Below the pieces are notes generated by a model, which worked only from the letters and a program-made list of their open reading frames with translations, searched no databases and had not been told where the DNA came from. Of a stretch of 64,000 nucleotides of DNA, positions 1 through 11,150 are shown piece by piece (position 1 is the stretch's first letter; each line of letters opens with the position of its first letter). The translations under genes were made by a program, and so were the position numbers. Source of the stretch: Beaufortia kweichowensis (taxonomy: Eukaryota; Chordata; Actinopteri; Cypriniformes; Gastromyzontidae); contig CM032795.1 in NCBI GenBank assembly GCA_019155185.1, forward strand, positions 11,883,795 through 11,947,794. Reading direction: 5' to 3'.

Positions 1-19
1 TCTTGTTCCACAGCAGGCA

Positions 20-239
20 TAATTAAAGAGGTTAAATTTTATTATCCAAAAAGTTTAGAATGCCAAATCTGAACATTATTTAACATTCAACTAAAGCCCT
101 CCCTCATTCATTTCCTTTTTCTTTACACCCTACCCCTCGCTCGCTATGCATAAAGTCTGTGTCAAGTCTGCAGCACGGGGCGTGGCCTTCGTCTCATCAG
201 CCACGCCCAACATCGTCTAAGCCCCTCCCCGATTCGCTG
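20..239 (-). other. 3' UTR of the connexin gene with poly(A) signal
   Basis: Non-coding sequence directly after the connexin stop codon. The minus strand carries AATAAA at 43-38, so cleavage should fall roughly at 15-25. The UTR would be short, about 200 bases. The exact end is inferred. Confidence 0.5.
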
Positions 240-3200
240 TCAGACATAGGCAGATTCACTAGATTGGGTGCGGCCCAAGTTGGGCACAGAGGATAGGTGG
301 GACACATCCTTTTTCCGGATCTCACAAATGGACTTTCTACGAGCCTGGACGCCACGGATCGCTGTCTTAATCTTGCGCCAACCCAGGTGGTTTAGCTCAG
401 CCAAATTTAGCACCACACAGATCCCGCTGACCGCGAACATGAACACGAGGAAAACTGTCTTCTCTGTGGGACGGGAAACGTAGCATTCCACCTCCTTCAC
501 GCAGGGGTAACGGTCGCACTCAAACATGGCGGGAACATTGAATCCATACAAGAAGTACTGGCCAGCAAGAAAGCCAATTTCCAAAACGTTCCGGAACACC
601 ACCTGTATGACGTAGAAACGGGATATGCCCTCCTGTTGACGTAACTTGTTAGTTTTGGAGTATGTGACCCCCTGCGGAATGTTGGGAATATCTTTCAAAT
701 CCATGCACTCACGTTCATCTTTGCTTTCCGGGTGCACGAGGATACCATTGATGTTTCGGAGTTTGCGCCCTCCGTGTCCGTGTTCGATGTAGGGGCCGTG
801 AAGAAGGGTGTAGGTGCGATCTTTGTACTTGGCAGACTGATGCACAGAGTAGGTGATAAAACAGAGGCTAGGGGTGCACACCAAGATGATCTGGAAAACC
901 CAGTAACGGATATGGGAGATGGGAAAGGCTTTATCATAGCAGGCCTGGTTGCAACCCGGCTGCAGCGTGTTACAGATAAACATAATCTGTTCATCTTCAT
1001 ACACCTTTTCTCCCACTATACCCACAATCAGGATCCGGAATATCACCACCACTGTCAGCAGGATCCTTTGAGGGAGGAAACAGAGACAGAAAGCAGCAAG
1101 AAAGAAGAAGGCAGTGGAAGATATAGCATTGAGAGAGGAAAGCCAGAAAAAGAAGAAATGAGAGAAAAATAATTAGTTTAGGTTTCAACTTAAACTGAGG
1201 TGAAGAACAGCACAGTGTTATTTGCTTTTTTAATAATACACAATACACATATATAGACAAACAAACAAAAAAATATTGAGTAATTACTTTATAAAACAGA
1301 TGTGAGCAGTTAACAGGATATGTATAATTTCTAAACACCCACTATTGATTTTGTTGTTAAAATATTTGATAATTTCCCAGAGAAGTGTATATTCTGTGGA
1401 TCTATTTTGTGTTTGTTTAAGCATCACAACTAGCCAAATACAGCATCACTGGTGCAACCAATAGAGTGAGTTTGGAGTGGGACTATCTATGGCAAATATA
1501 CCAATGGCAGACTGAGGGGAGGGTTTGGGAAACAGTCATTATTTGCAATTCCATTGGGTGATGTTGGGTGACGTTAATGGTGCTGAAATAACACACATCT
1601 GCTTTAATGATTTATTCTGTAGATTTATTCTTTGTAGGCCATTTGAGTGCGTCTTAACATTCATTCATACGTGTTTGTAAGCACATACAGGAATATATTC
1701 CTTTACAATGATAACTGGGGCATATTGCATCAAGGCCATGCGAGTATATAATAAGTGTCGGGTGCCTGTTTTTGCGTATATGCTATTTTTAATATCATAT
1801 CTGTACACAGTGGAAAAATTAATTGGGGTCACGCATAAATTTAGACACAAGCGCACACCCAATGTCCAATGTCTAAGAACAGATGAGATTCATGTGATCA
1901 AAATCTAGACATCACAAAGAAAGAATCACATATTGATGTCGCTCTGATGAGTAATATGATGAAAAGATTATATGATAATAATTATTCTGTGAACCATTCA
2001 TGCATAGCTGGCGCTCACGTGAGCATGCCATTTAGAGCGAAACATCTCCACCCTTCTGTTGCACACACATACATCTTACAGATGCAGCCTGAACACACAA
2101 ATCTCACTCACACACACACACACACACCTACACACACTTGTGCAGAGATTGTCCTTCACTCACAGTATTAATAACCTTGCTCTTGAGCCAGCGATGACGT
2201 CATTCATTGCAGGCTGGTCCTGATGCATGAGCACATACATTTGCACACACACATATACACCCACCCATTGTTTGAGCTTTGAGCTAATGCTATTAATTTA
2301 AAGTCATATGATCAGACCATAAAAGTCACTGAGCTATTTATATAACTATGGTAAATGTACAAATTATATGGTTTATTGTACACAAACTATGATATACATT
2401 TACTTAATTTAGATTCTGTCCACCATAGTACTCAACTTTGCAACAAAGACATTTTTTTTCAATCTAACAGAAATAATTCATATAGCCTGCAGCCCAAGTC
2501 CCTCTGAAATTAATCTTATATTTTTAATATATAAGGGTAGTGTAGCTTTGTGGTTGAAGAGTTGTGCTATTAACTAAAAGGTTGCAAGTTTAAACCCACA
2601 AAGTGTGATGCTTACACTACAACTATTATGCTCCTTACAGGTTTCAATATTGGTGTGTTAAATATAATTTAACATTGTATTGTTTTTAGCAAAGGTGTAA
2701 AAACTATTTTCCCATTCCTAGTTGTGTGATGATGAATAAAAAATTAATCATTTATTTTTATATTATAATTCTATACCATTTTACATGTTTATATTGTATA
2801 ATACTGTGACTCAAATGGTACCATAAGATACAATTTGAGTACACAGTCAAAGCATAGAAGTGCCAAGACACCAGCCTGATCATAACAGACTGCAGTCCAG
2901 CAATATTCATATGTATTTATGAGTTGGCATGTGTGAGAGTGATAAAGGCAAACAGGTTTGGCTTGCTGTCCACAATGGAGAAGCTCCAGCACAAGCCCCC
3001 AATTCTGGACTGAATTAATTATAGAGAGAAAAGGCTGATGAGGACATAGCTGAGAATTTCCACAATTGCTTAAGAAGATATTTTACATTATTTTATATTT
3101 TATTAACATTGTGGTGGACAGAATTAAATTAAATTCCTTTGAAGTCTCATGAAGTCACCTGTCTGACAGTTACCTACAGACTATAGAGAGCAACAAAAAT

Positions 3201-3920
3201 GTAAAAAAATTACGTTCTTTATCGACAAATTTATTTAAGTAATTATTAACCTTTTAGGACAGTCCTACCATGAGCTCTGGTAATATAATTTTAATTTAAA
3301 ATAATTACAAATAAATTTTAACCAAATTTTTTTGTGTAGAACTACACAGTCTGTATAATCCTACATTCAAAGTCTATAAATGCTCTGCAAATGAGCTTAG
3401 CTGTAAATGATTTACTTATACTTTTATTTTTAAATTGCTTTTTTGCACATTTGTGCCGTTGCTGTAAATCCAAGGCTTAGAGGGTAACGTTAGTGAGGCT
3501 AACAGTTAGCACTGTTTTTCTGAATTAATGGACATATGGTGAACATTTGCAGTGTGCTAAGTAGGACAGTTAAGACTCTCGATGAAAGTCAACGGCACTT
3601 TACTGTAATTGAACAGCAAGCGATGTTTCTCAGTTTAAATGGCAGACAGTGTAACCTTTATATAATAATTACAATAGATAGAAATACTAAATGATTACCG
3701 TTAGCTCTTCAGCTCTTTAGTATCAGTGGCTAAGGACCCTAGTGGGTCTTTAAATTAGCAGCACATCCCCCACTCCCTGCTGCCGTTGCTATAGCAACCA
3801 CATAGTGAACCACTCAGCACTCTCCACTGTACCAGAAAAAAGAGAGAGAACGATAAGGAGGGAGGGGGGAGTGATTGATAGAATATTGGGAAAGAGAGGA
3901 GTGAGCAGCGAACACGAGAG

Positions 3921-3977
<57 letters not shown>

Positions 3978-6900
3978 AAGTGGACAAACCAAGGGCACAT
4001 GAAAGAAGCAATGCACATGTAAAGAAAAAATATGTGTATAGGTAACAAAGAAAAACATAAAGGAAGAGAGATCTGTCAGGGTGAACCAAGGCAAATATAT
4101 AAAGGAGAAAAGAGACATGAAAGACGAATATAGACACAGTCACTGAAGAGAAAAGGAAGGAGGGTGGAGGACACAGACAGATGGGCAGAGGAAGAGTAGA
4201 GGAACAGCAGAGACAAATCGAGAAATACTAAGAAACAGATGGAGAAAGAGAGGACTGGGAGCAAATACTGAGAATCACAGCATATATTTGAAATGAAACC
4301 ACAAAAGAGCTCATTATACAGCACCTGATCTGTGTGTGCAGAAACACCTTGCATATTGTGTGTAGCATGTCACTTTGCAGCAGGATAATTTACAGTGGAT
4401 GGGGTATGTGTGAGCAAGCAGCTGGAAAGGTGTATGGTACTGAATCTCTCCCCGCTTGGAAATAAGGATTTATTTCTATGCATTAGAAAGAACAAGGACA
4501 AGGGAAGTTTACTAAAACAGCATCCTCTTCACTAGATGTAAATGATTAAACACCTTTAAAACAAGAGCTTTTTAGAGATTTTAGCTTTCTCTACTCTCTT
4601 GTTCCACAACATTTAGATACTCATGAGACTCATACATGCACTCTCTCTAGATTTGTAAATAAACAACATCCTTGTAGGATTGCATTTACTAACAAAATTG
4701 TATTTATAGTCGGCCATCTCATCCTATTATATACAGCTGACCTGTGTTGTGTGTCCTAGAGTCTCTCATAGACTGAGCTTTTAAACATGTAATACCTTAT
4801 CATTTTTTGGCATAACAGTGACCTAATATTGACTACTGTTGTTTTTATAGTGTGCCAAAGATATTTTATTTCCCATAACCCTCAGATTCCCATTAAGATT
4901 TCCTTTGCTGGTCTCTAAAATCTAGGTGACTGATATATACTGTACTGCATATCCTATAGGCCCCTACACATAAAATTATTCAGATTGAGAAATTGAGGAC
5001 ACAGGCACAGATATGCATTTGAGTATCACTCTGGAGGTTTACCTCACATGCTCTCTCACTGCATCTCTCCTCTGACTGTCTGTCTGAGTGTGAATAAATA
5101 AAAGACTTCCTGCTAAAAAGACATGTCTAGCAATGCCCTACATGCTGAGGAAGAAGAGGACAGAAGACAAGAAATAGACAAAATGAGAAAGAACCAATCA
5201 AAATAGTTAAAAATTCAATGTCAACTATATTCTTGGACCATTACAAACAATCTGTACAGCATTCTGTATTGTATTTGTAAAATCACAAAGAATGGAGGAT
5301 AGACTGTGTTTATATTTTATATAAAAAAAAGGGTTGATGAGGGGAAAGAATGATGTGTGTGAAGTGTGTGTATGTGGTGTAGTGGGTATATGACCTAATG
5401 AATAAAGTTGGTGTCCAGAAGAAGTGTAAAATTTAAAACTAGAATTGATCCTAATTTCTCTCTTTTTCCCTTTTAATCTTTTATTCACTCGCTCCCTCTT
5501 ATTAATATTCGCTGCAATGAGAAATGATTGATATATGAGCATATTACTTTCTATAGTCTTACCACATTAGATTAGTAGGGATCACTTTAGCGAGCACTTT
5601 ACACAGATTGTAAATAATAGAAAGTCTGATGATTTTATATTTAAGCTAGGTATAGAACATATAGGTAGATTTGTGCTGCCGACCACAGACAGTTTTATAA
5701 CAATAAAAAAGTGTATGTGTTCTGCAGGCCAATATCCTTGTCTATCCAGACAGAAACCAGAGAGAAGTATAGATTACAATGTTGTGACCACTCAAAACTA
5801 CAGCAGGGAGAAAATATTGACTAGCTGAAACCAAAACAGCTATCAGTTTCAAGCACACACATATACAGTTCTGTTGTTAAATGCTTGCTTGTCCTTTTTC
5901 CACAGTATCCGTTAGAGGCAGGGTCTTCGCTAGCATACACAGAACCCGGGACATTGATTTAGAGGTAAGCCCCCGCTACCCCAGGCTTAATATACATACA
6001 TATTATTGCTCACAATTTAAACTGAGAAAGAGAACAGAAGGTGTATGTGCCAGAGCTAATAAAGATCTGAACTAAATTGACTGGCAAATTCTCTGAGGTG
6101 CGGCGTGTTTGTCTTTTTGTGTGTTCTGAGGAAGCAGCTGATGAATGATAGTAGATGCTTTATTCATCTGTTTCGTTCATTCATTTATTCATTCTTTTGC
6201 TGTGATTCCGGTCTCAAGTGCTTGATCAGACCTCAAAGCAACCAGGAGAGAGAAATCCGCTGATTATCTCACACGCTCACACAGATACAGAGACACATTC
6301 ATAAACAAACATGTGTTATTAAAAACACAAACAACACTGTGAATTCCAAAACAGCTTCATCTTTAAAAATAGGTAAAACAAATGCTTGTGTCTGAGCGCC
6401 CATTTTGCTATGCTTTGGCAACAAACAATCCTCAGAAGTGAGTTAAATCTAATAGGATCCAGAGAACATTCTCAACTGGATAAATGTTTTATAAATGAAG
6501 TAAAAATATCTATGTCATTAAAAAAATTCTTTTAAGAGTTAGAGTTAGGGTTTTTTATCAACAAACAAAAAAAATATATTTCTATAGTGCCGCCCTGTAA
6601 GCTAAACCTACCACCTGGTTTATTTCTAAATTGTCTAAATTCTAAATTTCTAAAAAATTTCTGTGTCAATTTTCTTTTGTTTCGAAGCAGCTTAGAAAAT
6701 AGATTTTAGAGCAAACATTAAAGACACGAGAAAAATAGTTTAAAAATAAGGAAAAAATAAATCATAGAAAAATTATTTAAAAATATATATATAAAAGTAA
6801 ACATGGTATTATTGCAAACTGGATATGTATTATCTAAATATATTTTAAACAAAACACTATAAAGGTCTTTGGTATGTATTTTCTAAAAGAGTTAATGCAG

Positions 6901-7944
6901 AGAGTCTGCACCACTAACATCATTAAACAGAATAGCAAACATGTGTATGTCTCATAATTGGAAATTCTATTTATAAAGTAAATATAGTTTATCCAAATTA
7001 TAAAACTGTTAAAGAGATATTTAAGAAATGTATTGTTAGTATGAAACAGCATAAGTCAGTGGAAGGGCCCCACTAAGATGTGTGTGTTTGTGTGTGTGTG
7101 TGTGTTTGTGTGTGTATTTAAAAATCCAGAAAGGTTTGTGTGAGGTTTGTGTTTAGGGGTAGGGTGAGGGTTAGGAGATTATACAGTTTGTGCAGTCATT
7201 ATGTCTATGGAAAGATCCCACAATTTATATAAACAAACCTGTGTGTGTGCGTGTGTGTGTGTGTTGCAGATAAAGTTACATAATGTATATAACACAATTA
7301 GTTAACCTGAGACAACCCCACATTAAATATTAATGAAATCCTGTCATGTCTGCTTCAGAGTATGTGAGATGGTTTGTGATCGATTGAAGGGAAGTGATTG
7401 ACTGCTGGCTGAAGAAGTCGACTGATGTCTAATCAACTGAGGTGAAAACCATTTACTTCAATAGGTTTGAGGGTCATTAAAAGAAAAACCTTTAAAAAGG
7501 TCTGAGAGCCAGAGATCCCTATAGTTGTCATGTAGTCACGTTATCTGTGTCTCTGTACATATTTCTCATATATTTGAGTGCCCTGCTAATACTCTTCTGT
7601 GCCCTTGCCCTCTGTGCCAAACGCACACACAATCTCTCACAGAGAAGAGAAGGACGTGCCCTTGATGTGGGGCTACCTGCAGTTAAGGTTAATGAGCACA
7701 GCAGAGAGTAGTGCTTACTCAAGTCTGACACACACACACTGCATGACACACACTACAGTGTGGGTGTTTGTGTTTTGACAGGAGTGTAACATTATTCTCT
7801 GACATTGTCAATATCCTTTATATAAACCATTAACTAATAGCACCCATATTCACAATCTCTCTATTAATAGCGGATCTCGTGGTCTGAGTCTTAAAAGCCC
7901 ATCATGCAACCTATTGATTTGTAACTACTGACAGTTAACTCATC

Positions 7945-7994
<50 letters not shown>

Positions 7995-8754
7995 TGTGTA
8001 GGGTGCTCTCTGTTTAAGCTAATGCTCATGCTTTCTATCAATTACCCACAACCAATTTGAAGAGAATCAGATTCCACATTATCCATACATAAACATTACA
8101 TTCACCATACATAAAACCACAGAAATAGCACAGAAACATTCTTTACGTACAGTATAAGATGTATGTGAGGAGTTTATGTGTATGTCAAGTATATGTGTAT
8201 ATGGTATATTTATGTAACCAATAGTATTTATATAGGTGTTTGTGAGGTATATTTATGTGTACAATATATTAAGTATATAGGTAAATGTAAGGTGGGTATA
8301 TATAAGAAGTTTGTATGTGAGATATATGTTTATGTTAACCTGATAACTGTTACAGCACGGACTAAGTATACACATGAAAATGCACTATTCAAACTACAAT
8401 TTTTCATTTATAATATTTCTTATTTTAGGTATTTAAAAAAAGTTTATGTTTACTTTGATTACATTTTTGTCAAATATATAGAATCGTAGACTTTCCATCA
8501 ATATATAGTTTGTCATGATTAGATTAGAATTCAACTATGAAATATTAAAGTGAATAGTGAAATAACCTACGTGTTCCTCCTGTGAACGGTGACAGTTAAT
8601 AGGTTAAGTGTATAGGCTATCTGTATGTGAGATATAGTTATATGTATGTGAGGTGTGTGTGTGTGCTGCACTACAGCTCTAACCTGCCGATCATAGTAGA
8701 GTGCTGCTGCACCGCAGCCTCCAGCAACCTCTCCAATATAGTCCACTCGCCCAT
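240..8754 (-). CDS. gjd1: Connexin of the Cx36/Cx35/Cx34 (GJD) class, neuronal gap junction
   Basis: Two coding exons, 8754-8684 and 1065-240, joined in phase 2 inside the codon for R24 (MIGR); total 298 aa. Exon 1 encodes the MGEWTILERLLEAA start typical of Cx36 relatives, and the intron sits at the position used by the GJD genes. Exon 2 holds TM1, extracellular loop 1 with three cysteines (CNTLQPGCNQAC), TM2, a short cytoplasmic loop, TM3, loop 2 cysteines (CDRYPCVKEVEC), TM4, a basic RRKS stretch and the C-terminal SAYV. SAYV is the PDZ ligand that binds ZO-1 in this family. Such connexins form electrical synapses between neurons. The cytoplasmic loop is shorter than in Cx35/Cx36 and lacks their Gly-rich part, which favours the fish Cx34.1/Cx34.7 group (gjd1a or gjd1b); I cannot say which. 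Class assignment is firm, paralogue moderate. Confidence 0.93.
2538..2600 (+). repeat. Degenerate tRNA-derived SINE head
   Basis: A box-A-like segment (TAGCTTTGTGGTT) is followed about 35 bases later by a box-B-like segment (GGTTGCAAGTTTAAACC). The spacing resembles a tRNA gene but stems do not pair well, so it is read as a decayed tRNA-derived repeat inside the connexin intron. Confidence 0.4.
3925..3976. repeat. (GA)n microsatellite
   Basis: About 50 bases of nearly pure AG dinucleotide repeat. It generates false Ser-Leu and Arg-Glu repeat frames on both strands. Confidence 0.98.
7076..7250 (+). repeat. Cyprinid-type dispersed repeat with TG tract and TTTAGGGGTAGGG core
   Basis: A GTGTGT tract, then a G-rich core (TTTAGGGGTAGGGTGAGGG), then a segment reading CATTATGTCTATGGAAAG, then another GTGTGT tract. 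The same core and CATTATGTCTATGGAAAG motif recur near 56.35 kb, so this is a dispersed family. It is not telomeric DNA. Confidence 0.6.
7948..7989. repeat. (GA)n microsatellite
   Basis: About 42 bases of pure GA dinucleotides in the connexin intron. Confidence 0.98.
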
Positions 8755-8960
8755 TTTGCTTCTCTTATGGTTTTCGTGCCGCCTATGACCTTCAGCTGGA
8801 GGTGTCACAACCTCTGCCCTCGGCAGCTCTTTTACTGTCCCTCTATCGACCTTTGATCGGATCCTTTGGCTCCTCCCCAAAGCCGCAGCTGTGTGCGTCT
8901 GTGCGCGCGCGTTTCGGTGCGTGTGCGTCAGGGTAGCGCTCTAGCGCGGAGATGAGCTAC
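8755..8960 (-). promoter_or_regulatory. Connexin 5' UTR and CpG-rich promoter region
   Basis: Directly upstream of the connexin ATG. The segment about 8881-8950 is strikingly CpG-rich (runs of CGCGCG, GTGCGTGTGCGTC, TAGCGC) in an otherwise AT-rich window. The start site is not pinned down; no TATA box is evident. Confidence 0.5.
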
Positions 8961-9436
8961 TGTAGCATCTGCAGCAGAAAATCTGATGATGCTGAGGCAG
9001 AGAGACTTCAACCATACTGCATCTCTCTGTCTCACACAAACACACTCGCTTTCCGTGTCTTTACGTTCTCAAGCTTAGGAATTCTTTACTTGCTCTTGCA
9101 TTGTACACTTCTTACAACCGTACGGACAGACCTACTCTACACCTATCTGATCTTTACTCAACACCTGCTTACCCTTTCTAACAAAGACTCACGCAGTTGA
9201 TGGTTTGTATTTTCCCATTAGTTGAGTGAAACGGAACACACATGTACACGCTGTAACAGATGAAGCGGCTCGCTGAATGTCATAGCAACACCTGAGCGCA
9301 CCCTCACACACCACACACTCCGCTGTGCTCCAGTGTGCAGCAGCAGCAGACGCGGATCGTCAAGGTTACGTCCGGCTGAATGATGAGCCTGTGGTCATGT
9401 CTGCGGCAAAGGACTCAATCCTCCTCAAACCACTTC

Positions 9437-9546
9437 TTCTTCTTTCTTTCTCTCTCTCTCTCTCACTCTCTCTCTCCACCTTCCCCCGTTGCGTTCGCTT
9501 GTGTGCTGCACTGCTGTTGCTGCTGATGATACCTTTTCCTCTGCTC

Positions 9547-9606
<60 letters not shown>
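9437..9606. repeat. Interrupted (CT)n microsatellite
   Basis: Two CT-rich blocks, about 9437-9476 and 9549-9606, separated by about 70 bases of unique sequence. Confidence 0.95.
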
Positions 9607-9676
9607 ACATGCTGTAAGCATGCCACCCTTCCTCCATACCAGACCTGCTCTCCCATCCCCTTTCATTCTCTCTCTC

Positions 9677-9678
<2 letters not shown>

Positions 9679-9743
<65 letters not shown>
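9679..9743. repeat. Compound (CA)n(TA)n microsatellite
   Basis: About 50 bases of CA dinucleotides running directly into a TA run at 9730-9743. Confidence 0.97.
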
Positions 9744-11082
9744 TACTCACTCTTTTTCTTTCTTCCCTGTAACATGCTGACTGTATCACTTCAGGATGTG
9801 CACTGCGGGAGTGAAACTGGTTTACCTTATGCACTCCTTAACTGTTTGGTCATAAGGACTACACTGTCTGTACATGCAATACAGACATTATGTGAATTAG
9901 TGAGAACACTAAAAGCAGAGATGGCAGTGATTGGTTTCTAAAGATATGCTGTTGTAACAGCATCTTTGACAGATTCATGGCCGACATCTCTCTATAACAC
10001 CTGCATTTTAGACCTCTTTCAGACAGTTTAGGATCATGCGTAACAGAGAATGAGCTTTCCTCTCAGCTTGTGTTGGTGTTAAAAGGATTATTGGGAAATT
10101 GTGTGTAGTACCTTTCTCATCCCTCCCTATTTTGTTATCTTATTGTTCTGCTGAAAATAACACCTATTTCTCTAGTTTTCTGTGTCAGTTGTTCCTTTCT
10201 TTCATACAGTCATATTTAATTTAGATTTTCTCACACCTCCATCTTTCTCCATCTATCTCTCTCTTTTCTCATTCATCTGTCTATCGCATCCGAGTGCTGC
10301 ATTTATTTGATTAATATTTCGGGCAGAAATCCCCCTCCCCTGCAAGTTTCCTCACTTCACCTCTGTCATGTGACTCATGCTGGAGGTATAAATACAGAGA
10401 ATAAAGGAAAGACATTCAGAAGATGTGGATGAGCTTGTTGTACCATCATTTTAATGAAGCACATACTCAAGCCACTATTCAAATAAATGCATATTTGCAC
10501 AGTTTTTGTGGTTGCATTGTGTTTGTGTTGAAACGGATGCTGTATGTGTGTGTCAGTGTCATGGTAACGCTGTGTATAATTACATTAGTGTTGTACTGCA
10601 AACTGCGAGGAGAGAATTTCACTAACCACACAACCAAGCAGCCATTAACCTTTCTCGCACTATCACCGCCTGAGCAACTCTCAAATGAAATAGTTGATCA
10701 CAGAGCAGAGAAGCCATTATCAGGGGGGCATTATGGGTAAGGACACACTGACTTTGGCTACGTCAGGTGTTTTTCTCTCTTCACTAACACGATATAAGAA
10801 TACTGAAGACATGTATGTTGGGATTATAGGTTGGCAGATTTGGTAGATGTGTAGGGCATGAGACACAGGTGTGTCATCTGCAACCTAGAACAGATATTTC
10901 TCTTTCACACAGACACACACACACACACACAATCAAATTCTTTAAACATGAATGAACATGGGGTGTTCCTAATACAAATATGCCAATTCAGCAACAAGGC
11001 AAATGTGAAATTTGCATGCACCCAATACAATGTCTGTCTTTAAGTCCACAGTATTGTGCACAATGTAGATTGTCGTTCCAAA

Positions 11083-11150
11083 CAGGGTTTGAACCAACAA
11101 CCTTTCAATGACAAGTGTTAAGCTTCAGCTGCTTTACCAATCTTCAGATG
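11083..11150 (-). repeat. Degenerate tRNA-derived SINE head
   Basis: On the minus strand ATTGGTAAAGCAGCTGAAGC (box-A-like) is followed by GGTTGTTGGTTCAAACCC (box-B-like). It resembles the heads at 20.5, 34.2 and 60.9 kb. Confidence 0.45.

Larger units (their letters stand above)
1066..8683 (-). other. 7.6 kb intron of the connexin gene
   Basis: Splice acceptor at 1067-1066 (AG) and donor GT at 8683-8682, minus strand. I find no other exon inside. It contains the GA tracts at about 3.9 and 7.9 kb, CA-rich patches near 2.1 kb, a degenerate tRNA-like SINE head near 2.54 kb and a cyprinid-type dispersed repeat near 7.1 kb. Open frames in it are low-complexity or AT-rich and show no family resemblance. 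Confidence 0.8.

Noticed and set aside
732..1172. Long plus-strand open frame antisense to the connexin exon
   Set aside because: It mirrors the connexin coding exon; its translation has no family features and continues into low-complexity Glu/Lys sequence.
3755..4143. Open frames rich in Ser-Leu or Arg-Glu repeats
   Set aside because: Products of the GA microsatellite. The same holds for frames at 9.3-9.8 kb and 27.5-27.9 kb.
7145..7175. Interstitial telomere tract
   Set aside because: The TTAGGG-like words are irregular and belong to a dispersed repeat with other conserved segments.
8178..8489. 103-codon open frame
   Set aside because: Tyr/Ile/Val-rich translation of an AT-rich, GTATAT-rich intergenic-style tract inside the connexin intron; no splice context or family match.
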